Positions 30,281 to 39,364 of a stretch of DNA of 64,000 bases are shown here, one piece after another. Both the position numbers and the translations under genes were made by a program. How positions within the stretch are numbered: the first letter of the stretch is position 1; each line of letters begins with the position of its first letter. Under the pieces are notes generated by a model. That model was not told the DNA's origin. It searched no databases and saw only the letters and a program-made list of their open reading frames with translations. This DNA is from Candidatus Phytoplasma meliae (lineage in GTDB: Bacteria; Bacillota_I; Bacilli_A; Acholeplasmatales; Acholeplasmataceae): assembly GCF_016876135.2 (NCBI RefSeq), contig NZ_JACAOD020000001.1, forward strand, positions 73,694 to 137,693. The letters run 5' to 3'.

Positions 30281-32311
30281 ATGCCACATTTAAATAACAT
30301 TGAGCAAAAGATTAAATTTTTAATCAAACAAATCAATCAAGCAAATTATCAATATTATAATTTAAGTAACCCCGAAATTAACGATCAACAATATGATGCT
30401 TTATTAAAGCAATTAATCACATTGGAACAAAAATATCCGCAATATCAATTTCCTTATAGCCCGACATTAAAAATAGGCGGCTTTATCGAAAAAAAATTTA
30501 AAACAGTAAAACATCTCACCCCCATGATGTCTTTAGCTAATGCTTTTAATTTAGAAGAATTACAAAATTTTTATAATCGTATTTGTAAAATCAAGCCTAC
30601 TTTTACTTTATTAACTGAATTAAAAATTGATGGCGTAGCTGTTAGTTTAAAGTATGAAAAAGGAATTTTAACACAAGCATTAACAAGGGGTAACGGTATT
30701 TTAGGAGAAGATATCACAAGAAATATCCAAACCATTAAAACTGTTCCTTTAAAACTAAACCAAGCAATTGATTTAGAAGTTAGAGGAGAAGTATATTTAT
30801 CTTATCAAGCTTTTGAAAAATTAAACGAACAACGTAAGAAAGAAACAAAACCTCTTTTTGTAAACCCTCGTAATGCAGCTTCAGGAACTTTAAGACAACT
30901 AAATTCCACTATTGTGGCTCAAAGAAATTTATCAATTTTTATTTATAACATCACAAACCCTTATTTAATCAAAAAGACTCAAAAAGAAGCTTTAGAATTT
31001 TTAATTTCTTTAGGGTTTACAGTCAATCCTCATTATCATTTAGCTTCTTCATTTCAAGAATTAATCGCTAACATTAAAAATTATCAATCTTTAAAAGAAA
31101 AGCTTCCATATGATGCCGATGGCATTGTCATTAAAATTAACGAACTTGAACTTCATTCTTTAATTGGAGCAACTTCTAAAGTTCCTAAATGGGCGATTGC
31201 TTATAAATTTGAAACTAAAAGTAGCCAAAGTATTGTTCAAAATATTATTTTTCAATTAGGACGAACTGGTGTCATTACTCCTGTTTGCGAAATTATGCCA
31301 GTTATGGTTGATGGTAGTTTAATTTCTAAAGTTGTTTTACATAATTATGATTATATTTGTAAAAAAGATATTCGTATTGGCGATCATATTAAAATTCACA
31401 AAGCAGGATCTGTTATTCCTGAAATATTAGAAGTTATCAAAAGCAAACGCAACAAGCAACCAAAAACCCTCATGATTTCACAATGTCCTTATTGTTTAAC
31501 TAATTTAATCAAAAAAGAAGGAGAAGTCGATTATTTTTGTCTTAATGACAATTGTTATCAACAAAAAATTCAAAAATTAATTCATTATGTGTCAAAAAAT
31601 GCCATGGATATTGATGTTTTAGGAGAACAAACCATTATTACTTTGTTTAATCAAAATTTAATCAAACAGCCATCAGATTTATATTTATTACATAATCACG
31701 TCAACATTATCAAAACAATTCCTGGATTTGGCGAAAAAAAAATTAACAAAATTTTAAAAGGGGTAGAAGCAAGCAAAAACAAATCTTTAGAAAACGCCTT
31801 ATTTGCTTTAGGAATTAAACACATTGGTATTAAAATAGCACAAGTTTTAGCAAATAACTTCAAAACCATAAATAAGATCATCACAGCTTCTTTTACCACT
31901 TTAACCAATATCGAAGAAATAGGTGATAAAATTGCCGAAAGCCTACAACAATATTTTAGTAACCCTAATCATTTAGAAGAAATTACCAAAATGCAAAATT
32001 TAGGAGTTGCTTTTAAAAGCAACAACACCCAAAAACAATTTGAACATAATTTATTTACTCATAAAAAAATTGTTTTCACAGGAACTCTTGAACAATATAA
32101 TCGTTTTGAAATTACTAAAACATTAAAAAATATGGGAGCCATTATTGTTAATTCTCTTTCTTCTCAAACTGATTATCTAATAGTTGGTAACAATGCTGGT
32201 TCTAAATTAACCAAAGCAAAACAATTAAAAATAGCTATTATAGAAGAAAACCAACTTCAAACTTTATTAAAAGAAAATCAAATCACAAAAAACAATAACA
32301 AACTCAAATAA
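30281..32311 (+). CDS. ligA: NAD-dependent DNA ligase
   Basis: A 676-residue ligase that seals nicks using NAD+. The adenylation domain has the nucleotide-binding lysine in [10 protein letters not shown] (about Lys115) and [12 protein letters not shown]. An OB fold, a four-Cys zinc finger (CPYC...CLNDNC), helix-hairpin-helix repeats and a C-terminal BRCT domain (about 595-670) follow. All domains are present and length is normal. It starts at ATG with AAAGG 11 nt upstream. The 186-nt AT-rich gap from plsY shows no terminator. Confidence 0.97.
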   Translation: MPHLNNIEQKIKFLIKQINQANYQYYNLSNPEINDQQYDALLKQLITLEQKYPQYQFPYSPTLKIGGFIEKKFKTVKHLTPMMSLANAFNLEELQNFYNRICKIKPTFTLLTELKIDGVAVSLKYEKGILTQALTRGNGILGEDITRNIQTIKTVPLKLNQAIDLEVRGEVYLSYQAFEKLNEQRKKETKPLFVNPRNAASGTLRQLNSTIVAQRNLSIFIYNITNPYLIKKTQKEALEFLISLGFTVNPHYHLASSFQELIANIKNYQSLKEKLPYDADGIVIKINELELHSLIGATSKVPKWAIAYKFETKSSQSIVQNIIFQLGRTGVITPVCEIMPVMVDGSLISKVVLHNYDYICKKDIRIGDHIKIHKAGSVIPEILEVIKSKRNKQPKTLMISQCPYCLTNLIKKEGEVDYFCLNDNCYQQKIQKLIHYVSKNAMDIDVLGEQTIITLFNQNLIKQPSDLYLLHNHVNIIKTIPGFGEKKINKILKGVEASKNKSLENALFALGIKHIGIKIAQVLANNFKTINKIITASFTTLTNIEEIGDKIAESLQQYFSNPNHLEEITKMQNLGVAFKSNNTQKQFEHNLFTHKKIVFTGTLEQYNRFEITKTLKNMGAIIVNSLSSQTDYLIVGNNAGSKLTKAKQLKIAIIEENQLQTLLKENQITKNNNKLK

Positions 32312-32332
32312 TAAATCACAAAAGAGGCACTT

Positions 32333-33295
32333 ATGTCTTTTACTATCGATATCAAAGAAGAAATAACTTTTCAACAATTTTCTTCTTTCGAAAATTTTTT
32401 TGAATTAACTGCTTTATTGCATTTTGGTTGTGAAGTAGAAAAAAACCATGAAAAAACCATTTTATGGTTTAAAACCAAAAACCTCAAAATTGCAAGAAGA
32501 TTTTTAATCTTAATTAAAGCTTTTTATCCTAATACCAATTCTTTTTTAATGACTAGCAAAGAGTACAATCTACCTCATTTAAAAAGTATTCATATAGGAA
32601 TTGAAAAAGAAATTGCTATTATTTTAAAAAAACATAATTTATTATTCCAAAACCAAAATACAATCTTTACTCAATTAAAAACTAATTCAAAAGCCAAACA
32701 AGCTTATTTAAGAGGAAGTTTTTTTTGTATCGGCCATGTCAACGATCCTCAAAAAAATAGTTCTCATTTAGAATTTTTTCATAAAGATATTATCAAAATT
32801 CAATTAATCCAAAAAATAATGCTTTCTTTAAATTTTAACGCTAAAATAATTCAACATAAAAAAGGTTTTTTGGTTTATTTAAAAGAATCTCAAATGATTA
32901 TTGATTTTTTAAGATTAATTGGGGCTTTGGAAATGGTCTTTCAATATGAAAAAATCATCATTAACAAAGAATTTCAACAAAATATTAAATCAACTATTAA
33001 TTTTGAAATTTCAAACGAACAAAAAATTATCAATACCTCCAACAAACAATTAAAACAAATTAATTTAGTCGAAAAGCAAATCAAAACAATTCCTAAAAAT
33101 GAAAAAATACTTCAAATTATCCAATTAAGAAAAAAATATCCTGATTTAAGTCTGAAAGAATTAACCCAAAAATATAACCAAAGATATAATCCTAAAATAA
33201 CCAAATCAGGATTAAATTATTATTTTCAAAAAATTAAAGAAATAAGTGCCCACTTAAAACCAAATCCCACAAACACAAATGAACAAAACGAATGA
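32333..33295 (+). CDS. whiA: WhiA-family sporulation/division regulator homologue
   Basis: A 320-residue protein with the WhiA layout: an N-terminal degenerate LAGLIDADG homing-endonuclease-like fold (about 90-200, with AYLRGSFFCIGHVNDP) and a C-terminal DNA-binding helix-turn-helix (about 265-312, with LRKKYPDLSLKELTQKYN). WhiA is a DNA-binding protein in Firmicutes linked to cell division and chromosome segregation; in wall-less bacteria its targets are unknown. It starts at ATG after AGAGGCAC, 22 nt after ligA. Its TGA stop overlaps an upstream ATG of the acpS frame. Confidence 0.9.
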   Translation: MSFTIDIKEEITFQQFSSFENFFELTALLHFGCEVEKNHEKTILWFKTKNLKIARRFLILIKAFYPNTNSFLMTSKEYNLPHLKSIHIGIEKEIAIILKKHNLLFQNQNTIFTQLKTNSKAKQAYLRGSFFCIGHVNDPQKNSSHLEFFHKDIIKIQLIQKIMLSLNFNAKIIQHKKGFLVYLKESQMIIDFLRLIGALEMVFQYEKIIINKEFQQNIKSTINFEISNEQKIINTSNKQLKQINLVEKQIKTIPKNEKILQIIQLRKKYPDLSLKELTQKYNQRYNPKITKSGLNYYFQKIKEISAHLKPNPTNTNEQNE

Positions 33296-33336
33296 AAACA
33301 AAAAATATCCAAAAAAACACACATTGGAAAGAAAAT

Positions 33337-33729
33337 ATGCAAATGAACGTCCCCAACATTGGTATTGATTTAGTAGAAATCAACAAAATTAAAAAAATAG
33401 GAATACAAATTTTAGCTCCTAGAATCTTATCTTTATCAGAAAATCAAATTTATCTTACTTTTAAAAATAGTCAACGTCAATTAGATTTTTTAGCAGGAAG
33501 ATGGGCAGCCAAAGAAGCCCTTTTTAAAGCTTTTAAAACGACAAAAAATCTGAATTTCGTCAACCCTCATTATCGTGAATGGTCTATTCTCACCGATCAA
33601 AACGGCGCTCCCTATCTAGCCAACCCTAACCCCAAACACCAAGTCTTACTTTCCATCACTCATACTTCCAACTATGCTTTAGCTTTAGCGATGGTCTACG
33701 AAAATCTTTTATCAAAGGAACAAACCTAA
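33337..33729 (+). CDS. acpS: Holo-[acyl-carrier-protein] synthase
   Basis: A 130-residue phosphopantetheinyl transferase that activates acyl carrier protein with CoA. GIDLVEINKIKK carries the Mg-binding Asp and AGRWAAKEALFKAF the second signature. The frame is open from 33292 (an ATGA overlap with whiA), but Met at 33337 is preferred because GGAAAG lies 7 nt before it and the conserved domain begins eight residues later. Phytoplasmas lack most fatty-acid synthesis, so a kept AcpS suggests that ACP is still needed, perhaps for PlsX/PlsY lipid assembly (inference). Confidence 0.9.
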   Translation: MQMNVPNIGIDLVEINKIKKIGIQILAPRILSLSENQIYLTFKNSQRQLDFLAGRWAAKEALFKAFKTTKNLNFVNPHYREWSILTDQNGAPYLANPNPKHQVLLSITHTSNYALALAMVYENLLSKEQT

Positions 33730-33844
33730 AAGTAAAAAATATTAAATTGTTTCTTAAAGTTATCTCTTTTTATTGTATAATTAGATGTGTGTAGAAAAAA
33801 ATCTTGAAATAAAAGAAATTTAAAAGGAGTTTTATAACAAAATT

Positions 33845-35206
33845 ATGAAAGTTATAATCATTGGTTGTACTCATGCAGGAACTGCTGCTGCCAAAACTAT
33901 GAAAAAAAACAACCCTCAAACCGACATTTTAGTTTACGAAAGAAATGATAATATTTCCTTTCTTTCTTGTGGAATCGCTTTATATGTGGGCGGCGTGGTC
34001 AAAGATAGTCGTGGGCTTTTTTATTCTAACCCTGATGAATTAGTAAATATGGGAATAACGACCAAATTAAAACATGAAGTCTTAAAAGTAGATTTTAATA
34101 AAAAAGAAGTAATAGTTAAAAACTTAACTACTAATGAAGAATTTACAGATACTTACGATAAATTAGTCATTGCTGCTGGTTCTTGGCCTGTTATTCCGCC
34201 AATTGAAGGAATTAAAAGCAAAAATGTTTTATTATCTAAAAATTTTGACAATGCCAAAGATATTATTGCATATAGCAAAAAGGTTAACAAAATAACTGTT
34301 GTAGGTGCTGGTTATATTGGAATCGAATTAGCAGAAGCTTTTGCTTTGCGCAACAAAGAAGTTATTTTAATCGATGGCGAACCTCGTATTATGTCTAAAT
34401 ACTTAGATAAAGAATTTACTGATTTAGCACAACAAGAATTAACTAAACACGGAGTAAAATTGGCTTTAGGCCAAAGAATAGCTGGTTTTACCACCAAAGA
34501 TGATTTAGTCACACGTGTTAAAACAGATAAAGATTCTTTTGAAACTGAAATGGTAATTATGTGCATTAGTTTTAAACCAAATACTCATTTATTTGCTCAA
34601 GACTTAAAAACATCTCCTAATGGAGCTTTAGTAGTTAACGAATATATGCAAACTTCTAATCCAGATGTTTATGCTTGTGGTGACTGTGTTAATGTTTATT
34701 ATAACCCTAACAGCGAAGTTAAATATATGCCTTTAGCTACTAACGCTATTAGAATGGGGACACTTGTTGGTTTAAACATTGAAAAACAACAAGTTAAATA
34801 TTTAGGAACTCAAGGAACCAGTGGCATTAAAATTATTGATTTAAATATTTCTTCCACTGGGCTAACAGAAACAGTTGCTAAAGATCTAGGTAAAAACTAT
34901 GAAACCGTTACTATCAAAGACGCTAATAGACCTGAATTTATGCCAGATTATGACACTGTTACTTTGAAATTAGTTTTTGATAAAGGTTCTCATAAAATTT
35001 TAGGTGGCCAAATTGTTTCTCGCCTTGATTTAACAGAAAAAATAAACACTTTAAGTGTTTGTATTCAAAACAATATGACCATCGAACAATTAGCTTTTGT
35101 TGATTTCTTTTTCCAACCTCATTTCAACAAACCTTGGAGTTTGTTAAACTTAGCAGGCCTTAAAGCTTTAGATAAAAGTCAATCAAAAAATTTATTAACT
35201 AATTAA
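33845..35206 (+). CDS. nox: NADH oxidase (water-forming, Nox) / CoA-disulfide-reductase family
   Basis: A 453-residue FAD flavoprotein that oxidises NADH and reduces O2, regenerating NAD+ for glycolysis and removing oxygen. The FAD-binding start has His10 (GCTHAG), and the redox-active Cys42 in SFLSCGIALYVGG matches water-forming NADH oxidases. An NAD-binding GAGYIGIELAEAF is near residues 155-167, the second FAD motif YACGDC near 277-282, and a C-terminal dimerisation domain follows. AAAAGGAG precedes the ATG. A -10 TATAAT (33776-33781) lies about 65 nt upstream. A strong terminator follows. Confidence 0.94.
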   Translation: MKVIIIGCTHAGTAAAKTMKKNNPQTDILVYERNDNISFLSCGIALYVGGVVKDSRGLFYSNPDELVNMGITTKLKHEVLKVDFNKKEVIVKNLTTNEEFTDTYDKLVIAAGSWPVIPPIEGIKSKNVLLSKNFDNAKDIIAYSKKVNKITVVGAGYIGIELAEAFALRNKEVILIDGEPRIMSKYLDKEFTDLAQQELTKHGVKLALGQRIAGFTTKDDLVTRVKTDKDSFETEMVIMCISFKPNTHLFAQDLKTSPNGALVVNEYMQTSNPDVYACGDCVNVYYNPNSEVKYMPLATNAIRMGTLVGLNIEKQQVKYLGTQGTSGIKIIDLNISSTGLTETVAKDLGKNYETVTIKDANRPEFMPDYDTVTLKLVFDKGSHKILGGQIVSRLDLTEKINTLSVCIQNNMTIEQLAFVDFFFQPHFNKPWSLLNLAGLKALDKSQSKNLLTN

Positions 35207-35232
35207 TGCTTCAACTTATTTTCATTTAATAT

Positions 35233-35275
35233 AAACATTGTTTGTTGTTATCGCAGACACAAACAATGTTTTTTA
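35233..35275 (+). terminator. Terminator of nox
   Basis: Perfect 13-bp stem, arms AAACATTGTTTGT (35233-35245) and ACAAACAATGTTT (35259-35271), 13-nt loop, followed by T-rich sequence. Confidence 0.9.
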
Positions 35276-35334
35276 TTAAAACAAACTAACAAAAAAACAA
35301 TTCAACTCATTTATATTTCAAGGAGGAAAACTAG

Positions 35335-35946
35335 ATGAACTTTACTTTACCAAAACTTCATTTTCAATACAACGATCTAGAACCATTTTTTGATCAAAAA
35401 ACTATGGAAATTCACCATACCAAACACCATCAAACCTATATTAATAATCTTAATGAAGCATTAACAAAATATCCTAAAATTGATTTAACTTTAGAACAAA
35501 TGCTTACCAATTTAACTTTAATTCCTGAAGATATCCGCCAAAAAGTCCGCAATAACGGTGGTGGTCACTTTAATCATACTTTTTTTTGGAAAATTTTAAA
35601 ATTAAATCATGGAGCGGGTCCACAAAGAAAATTAAAAGAAATGATTACAACGACTTTTGGTTCTATCGAATCTTTCAAAAACTCTTTTAGTGCGACCGCT
35701 AAAACTATTTTTGGTAGCGGTTGGGCTTGGCTAATCTTAGATCCACAAGGACGTTTAACAATTGCTCAAACCACTAATCAAGATGTAGTTTTAAACCAAG
35801 GAACTCCTCTTTTAGGGTTAGATGTTTGGGAACACGCTTATTATTTAAGTTATCAAAACAGAAGAATTGATTATATTGAAGCTTTTTTTAATGTTTTAAA
35901 TTGGCAACAAATTGAAACTAATTTACTTCAAGCCTCTCAAAAATAA
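35335..35946 (+). CDS. sodA: Superoxide dismutase, Mn type
   Basis: A 203-residue dismutase converting superoxide to H2O2 and O2. Metal ligands are in MEIHHTKHHQTY (His27), GGGHFNHTFFW, and LDVWEHAYY. The GlyGly in the second motif and Gln in TTNQDVVLNQGTP favour manganese over iron. A strong Shine-Dalgarno AAGGAGG precedes the ATG. It would protect against host oxidative bursts and against superoxide made near Nox. nusB follows after only 5 nt. Confidence 0.95.
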   Translation: MNFTLPKLHFQYNDLEPFFDQKTMEIHHTKHHQTYINNLNEALTKYPKIDLTLEQMLTNLTLIPEDIRQKVRNNGGGHFNHTFFWKILKLNHGAGPQRKLKEMITTTFGSIESFKNSFSATAKTIFGSGWAWLILDPQGRLTIAQTTNQDVVLNQGTPLLGLDVWEHAYYLSYQNRRIDYIEAFFNVLNWQQIETNLLQASQK

Positions 35947-35951
35947 TCACC

Positions 35952-36356
35952 ATGAATAATCAAAAGAAAAAAGAATCGAGATTATTACGCATTGAAATAA
36001 TTAAATTATTATATCAATATGATTTTTATGAAAATAATTTACCTTTTTTGTCTCAAGAATCTGAAATAGTCAGTAATGTATTTCATAAAATTATTGCTAA
36101 ATTAAAATTGATTGATAACATCATTATTAAAAATTTATATAATTACAAAATAAATCGTTTAAACAAAGTTGATAAGGCCATCATTCGTTTAGCTACTTTT
36201 GAATTATTAGAAAAAGATGTTCCTTATGCAATCGTTATTGATGAAGCTGTTGAATTAACCAAGAAATTTTGTAATTTAAACGACGAAAAACAGCATAAAT
36301 TTAATAATAAATTATTAGATAAAATTAATAAAGAGTTACAAATTACATCCAATTAA
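35952..36356 (+). CDS. nusB: Transcription antitermination factor NusB
   Basis: A 134-residue all-helical RNA-binding protein that works with NusE/S10 in rRNA antitermination. The C-terminal half is characteristic: VDKAIIRLATFELLEKDVPY followed by VIDEAVELTKKF. The N-terminal half begins RLLRIEIIKLLYQYDF. It starts at ATG 5 nt after the sodA stop, an unusual partner, and its own ribosome-binding site is weak, so translation is probably coupled to sodA. Confidence 0.9.
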   Translation: MNNQKKKESRLLRIEIIKLLYQYDFYENNLPFLSQESEIVSNVFHKIIAKLKLIDNIIIKNLYNYKINRLNKVDKAIIRLATFELLEKDVPYAIVIDEAVELTKKFCNLNDEKQHKFNNKLLDKINKELQITSN

Positions 36357-36383
36357 TTAACTATTTTTCATCGTTTTACTAAA

Positions 36384-36411
36384 AAAAGAGACTTTAAGCA
36401 GTCTCTTTTTG
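36384..36411. terminator. Terminator after nusB
   Basis: Arms AAAAGAGACT (36384-36393) and AGTCTCTTTT (36400-36409), loop TTAAGC, flanked by A-run and T-run; it can serve nusB and, in reverse, the convergent 114-residue gene. Confidence 0.88.
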
Positions 36412-36581
36412 AATATAGATAGATCAATAATTAATAAATTTAGGATAAATATTTACTAATAGTTTAATATACTAAATGTAATTAGAGTGTTTTTTTGTTT
36501 AAATTATGAAAAAAAGTACACTTTTAAACTTTTTTTAGTAAAATTAATAAGAAAATGTCAATTTTGATTCTACTTTATTTT

Positions 36582-36926
36582 TTAAATTAATTTAAACTCT
36601 TTGAACTTATGTTGCAGTTGTGTTAATTCTGCAATAAAACCATTAAGTTCTTTTTCTAATGAATCATGATGATAAATAAGTTCATTAATAAATTTATTTT
36701 TAGTAAAAAAATTTTTTTTAGTAAAATCTAATTCATCATTCCTTTGAGAAATTGAATTAATTTTGAATTCAGCTTGTTGTTTTAAAACAGAGTTATCAAG
36801 ACCAATCATAGATAATTGAATATCTTTTATTTGTGAATTTATAATCATTCTTTTGTTAACTAAATTTTTTAATTTCTTTTTATCGTTTAACCCTAATACA
36901 TTGCCAACGCTATTCCAAAAACCCAT
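36582..36926 (-). CDS. Small coiled-coil protein, unknown
   Basis: A 114-residue protein starting MGFWNSVGNVLGL, then a Lys/Asn/Gln-rich region predicted to be helical coiled coil (about 15-110). No membrane helix and no Cys. The start has a strong GGGGG Shine-Dalgarno 7-8 nt before the ATG, which supports it as real. A perfect 13-bp hairpin lies in the upstream leader. I do not recognise the family; it looks lineage-specific. Confidence 0.7.
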   Translation of the reverse strand: MGFWNSVGNVLGLNDKKKLKNLVNKRMIINSQIKDIQLSMIGLDNSVLKQQAEFKINSISQRNDELDFTKKNFFTKNKFINELIYHHDSLEKELNGFIAELTQLQHKFKEFKLI

Positions 36927-36963
36927 TTTATAAACCCCCTTTTGATTATTTTTATCTAAAAAT

Positions 36964-36993
36964 ATTCAATAAATATTTTCATATTTATTGAAT
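36964..36993 (-). promoter_or_regulatory. Perfect 13-bp inverted repeat in leader of small coiled-coil gene
   Basis: Arms ATTCAATAAATAT (36964-36976) and ATATTTATTGAAT (36981-36993) with a 4-nt loop, 37 nt upstream of the start codon at 36926. It is AT-only apart from one C/G pair per arm, so it may be an mRNA 5' hairpin or a repressor site. It lacks a T-run in the minus direction, which argues against a terminator. Confidence 0.6.
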
Positions 36994-37153
36994 TAATCTT
37001 CACCAGCAATTGTTAAAACGCCAAACTATTACCAGTAGGTTTAACACCAAAAATAAATTGATGTTTTTAAATCGTGGACAAGTTGTTGAAATAATATGCC
37101 TAATAACTTATTAAATATGGTGAATAGTATAAAAACTTAATCTTAAAAACAAA

Positions 37154-37909
37154 TTATTTTTTAGAACGAATTGACGCTGATGAACGCAACTTATTCTTTG
37201 ATAAACGTGATTTTTTTTCCTGCTGCAATGAAAACCATTTATTTTTAATTAAAGTTAATACATAAGCCAAGGCGTAAACTAACACCGATAAAACTAAAAC
37301 CATTAATAAAAGATAAGGATATCCTTGGTGAGGATGAATGCGAAAAATACCTGGTTTACGAGGATCAATAAAATCATAAGGATAAGAAGCGCTATGATTT
37401 AATAAACCCTTAATTAAAAAGAATGTAAAATAAGATAAAGGGTGAATTAAACACATATATACTTGAGATACAGAAATAGCTTTCAGATTGTTCCCAAAGT
37501 AAAATAATGTGTATAAAATAGGAATAACAGTGTGTTTATAGTGAATTGTTGTTTGATTCATATTACAAGTAAATTTTGTAATTTCTTGACTGTCAAGAAT
37601 AATATGGTTAACAAGGAAAGTGAACAAAATGCTGATCAAAGCAATAAAAGATAAATAGATAAAGTATTTTTTATTTCTTAAAGGAGTGAAAAATAATATC
37701 ATCACAACCAAAACTAAAATATTACTTTCAGATGTAAAAAGATAAATTAAACTACGTAATTCTTGTTTTTTAGAGCATATATCATATATATGATATCCAA
37801 AAACTATCATAGTGATAAGTGTTAAAACCAAAGCAAATATTATTTTTAAAAAACTATCAGATGAATGTTTTAAAAATATTTTCCTAAATGAGGAAGATTT
37901 ATAATTCAT
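37154..37909 (-). CDS. Pr6Pr-family membrane protein
   Basis: A 251-residue protein with six hydrophobic helices (about 21-43, 62-80, 82-104, 125-140, 150-172, 196-220) and the motif YPYDFIDP at 176-183, typical of the Pr6Pr / FAR-17a-AIG1-like family. His126 between helices is another conserved position. Function of bacterial members is not established. A basic C-terminal tail (about 225-251) lies on the cytoplasmic side. It starts at ATG; the ribosome-binding site is a weak AGAAAG. The 227-nt gap to the next minus-strand gene contains no clear terminator. Confidence 0.8.
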   Translation of the reverse strand: MNYKSSSFRKIFLKHSSDSFLKIIFALVLTLITMIVFGYHIYDICSKKQELRSLIYLFTSESNILVLVVMILFFTPLRNKKYFIYLSFIALISILFTFLVNHIILDSQEITKFTCNMNQTTIHYKHTVIPILYTLFYFGNNLKAISVSQVYMCLIHPLSYFTFFLIKGLLNHSASYPYDFIDPRKPGIFRIHPHQGYPYLLLMVLVLSVLVYALAYVLTLIKNKWFSLQQEKKSRLSKNKLRSSASIRSKK

Positions 37910-38203
37910 AAATATTAAACTTCTTTCTATTAGATTTTATTTACCTTTATCAATGAACATTCATTTTGATAACTTTTTTGCATTTAATCTAAATACAAAA
38001 CTTATTCAACTTACTGATTAATTAAAACATTAAACAAACACCAAACACTAATTAATAATATAACATAAAATCATATTTTGTATTAAATAAAATAATTTTT
38101 TGCATAAATACATCATCCCGTTGATCTAATTTACTCAAATTCCCAACTTTTAAAAATATATTTTCAAGAGAATTCTATCTAAAAAAAGAAGAGATCAAGA
38201 AAC
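37910..38203. other. Divergent spacer between Pr6Pr gene and rpsT
   Basis: About 290 nt of AT-rich DNA upstream of the rpsT promoter. No gene, RNA or repeat was recognised. Confidence 0.5.
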
Positions 38204-38232
38204 TTGTTTTTTGATATAATTTTTGATATAAT
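38204..38232 (+). promoter_or_regulatory. Promoter of rpsT
   Basis: TTGTTT (38204-38209), 17-nt spacer, TATAAT (38227-38232). A second TATAAT at 38215-38220 arises from a 12-bp tandem repeat of TTTTTGATATAA. The start codon is 75 nt downstream. Confidence 0.6.
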
Positions 38233-38306
38233 TTTTATTAGAGTTATTAATGTTTATTAATAATTAATTATCATAAAAAATATAGTAATGGGAGAATAAA
38301 AAAATA

Positions 38307-38567
38307 ATGGCTAATATCAAACAACAAATAAAACGCAATAAAACCAATGAAAAGCGTCGTCTAAGAAACCTTTCTTTTTCATCATCTGTCAAAACAGTTA
38401 TCAAACAAGTTAAAGGTGCAGTGGCTGGCGCTGACAAAACTAAAGCTTTATCTTTGTTAAGTTATGCTTACAAAAAATTAGATAAAGGTGTAGCTAAAAG
38501 AGTTTATCATGCAAATTATGCCGCTAGAAATAAATCAATTTTGCAAAAACTAGTTAATACTGTTTAA
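38307..38567 (+). CDS. rpsT: 30S ribosomal protein S20
   Basis: An 86-residue, strongly basic helical protein of the small ribosomal subunit. MANIKQQIKRNKTNEKRRLRN at the start and the Ala/Lys-rich helices (KGVAKRVYHANYAARNKS) are typical S20. Length is normal. GGGAGA precedes the ATG. A small membrane-protein gene follows 65 nt later on the same strand. Confidence 0.95.
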   Translation: MANIKQQIKRNKTNEKRRLRNLSFSSSVKTVIKQVKGAVAGADKTKALSLLSYAYKKLDKGVAKRVYHANYAARNKSILQKLVNTV

Positions 38568-38632
38568 ATTTTAAATCGTAAATTAAAAATCACAATTTTA
38601 ATAAAAACCAATTGAAGGGGAAATAAAAAATA

Positions 38633-38887
38633 ATGGCGAATAATAAAAACAACAAGACTGACAATAAGACTAATAAAAATAAAATTAACTCAAATAAAAA
38701 AGTTATCAAAAATAATATAACTGTTCCTAAAAAAAATGTTAAAACTACTGTTAAAATACCACTAAACGTTAATGCAAAGCCAAAAAATAAAAAATTAATA
38801 ATTATACTTGCATCAATAGTTATTATTGTTATAGTTATCTTGTTATTTATTTTCAAAGATAAAATACTATCACTATTTTCAAGATAG
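38633..38887 (+). CDS. Tail-anchored-like small membrane protein, unknown
   Basis: An 84-residue protein: a very basic Asn/Lys-rich N-terminal two-thirds (about 1-53) and one hydrophobic helix at about 55-75 (LIIILASIVIIVIVILLFIF) near the C-terminus, ending in KDKILSLFSR. The Shine-Dalgarno AAGGGG precedes the ATG. The N-terminal composition (Lys and Asn repeats) suggests a disordered nucleic-acid- or ribosome-contacting segment, by inference only. It shares a transcript with rpsT by spacing. No family recognised. Confidence 0.7.
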   Translation: MANNKNNKTDNKTNKNKINSNKKVIKNNITVPKKNVKTTVKIPLNVNAKPKNKKLIIILASIVIIVIVILLFIFKDKILSLFSR

Positions 38888-39364
38888 TAATTCAATAATT
38901 ATCTGTTAACAATCAAAAAGAAAAATTATGAAAAATAAAAGATGGATTTTTTTATCCAAATATCTTAATTTATAATTAGTAAAATTGGCAAAAATTGATA
39001 ATAATCATCATTTTTTAATATCTTGGTTAGTTCATAAATTAAAATGTAAATATTAAATATCAAGTAGAAAAAAGCACTCAATAACAAAAAAACATAAAAC
39101 CATAAATAAAAATAAAAAACCTAAAAATTGACTTTTTTAGAAAAACCTAAAAGAAATAATAAAAAAGTTATTTTGTTTTATAAATAAAACAACTAATTAA
39201 CCTATGTTACTATGTTACAGTTGAAAAAGTTGCAAAAATATAAATTACTAATATTTTTTATAATTGCTTTTGATAACTAACTAAAAAAACATATTTACTT
39301 TTTATTTTTTCAAAAGTCAATCAAAACACAAAAAAGAAATTTTTTCAAATAAAAGAGACATTAT
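38888..39364. other. Intergenic region upstream of serS
   Basis: A 477-nt AT-rich spacer. A TATAAT at 39259-39264 could be the serS -10, but no -35 is at proper distance. No T-box leader core was found. The direct repeat TATGTTAC occurs twice near 39204-39218. No coding remnant was recognised. Confidence 0.5.
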
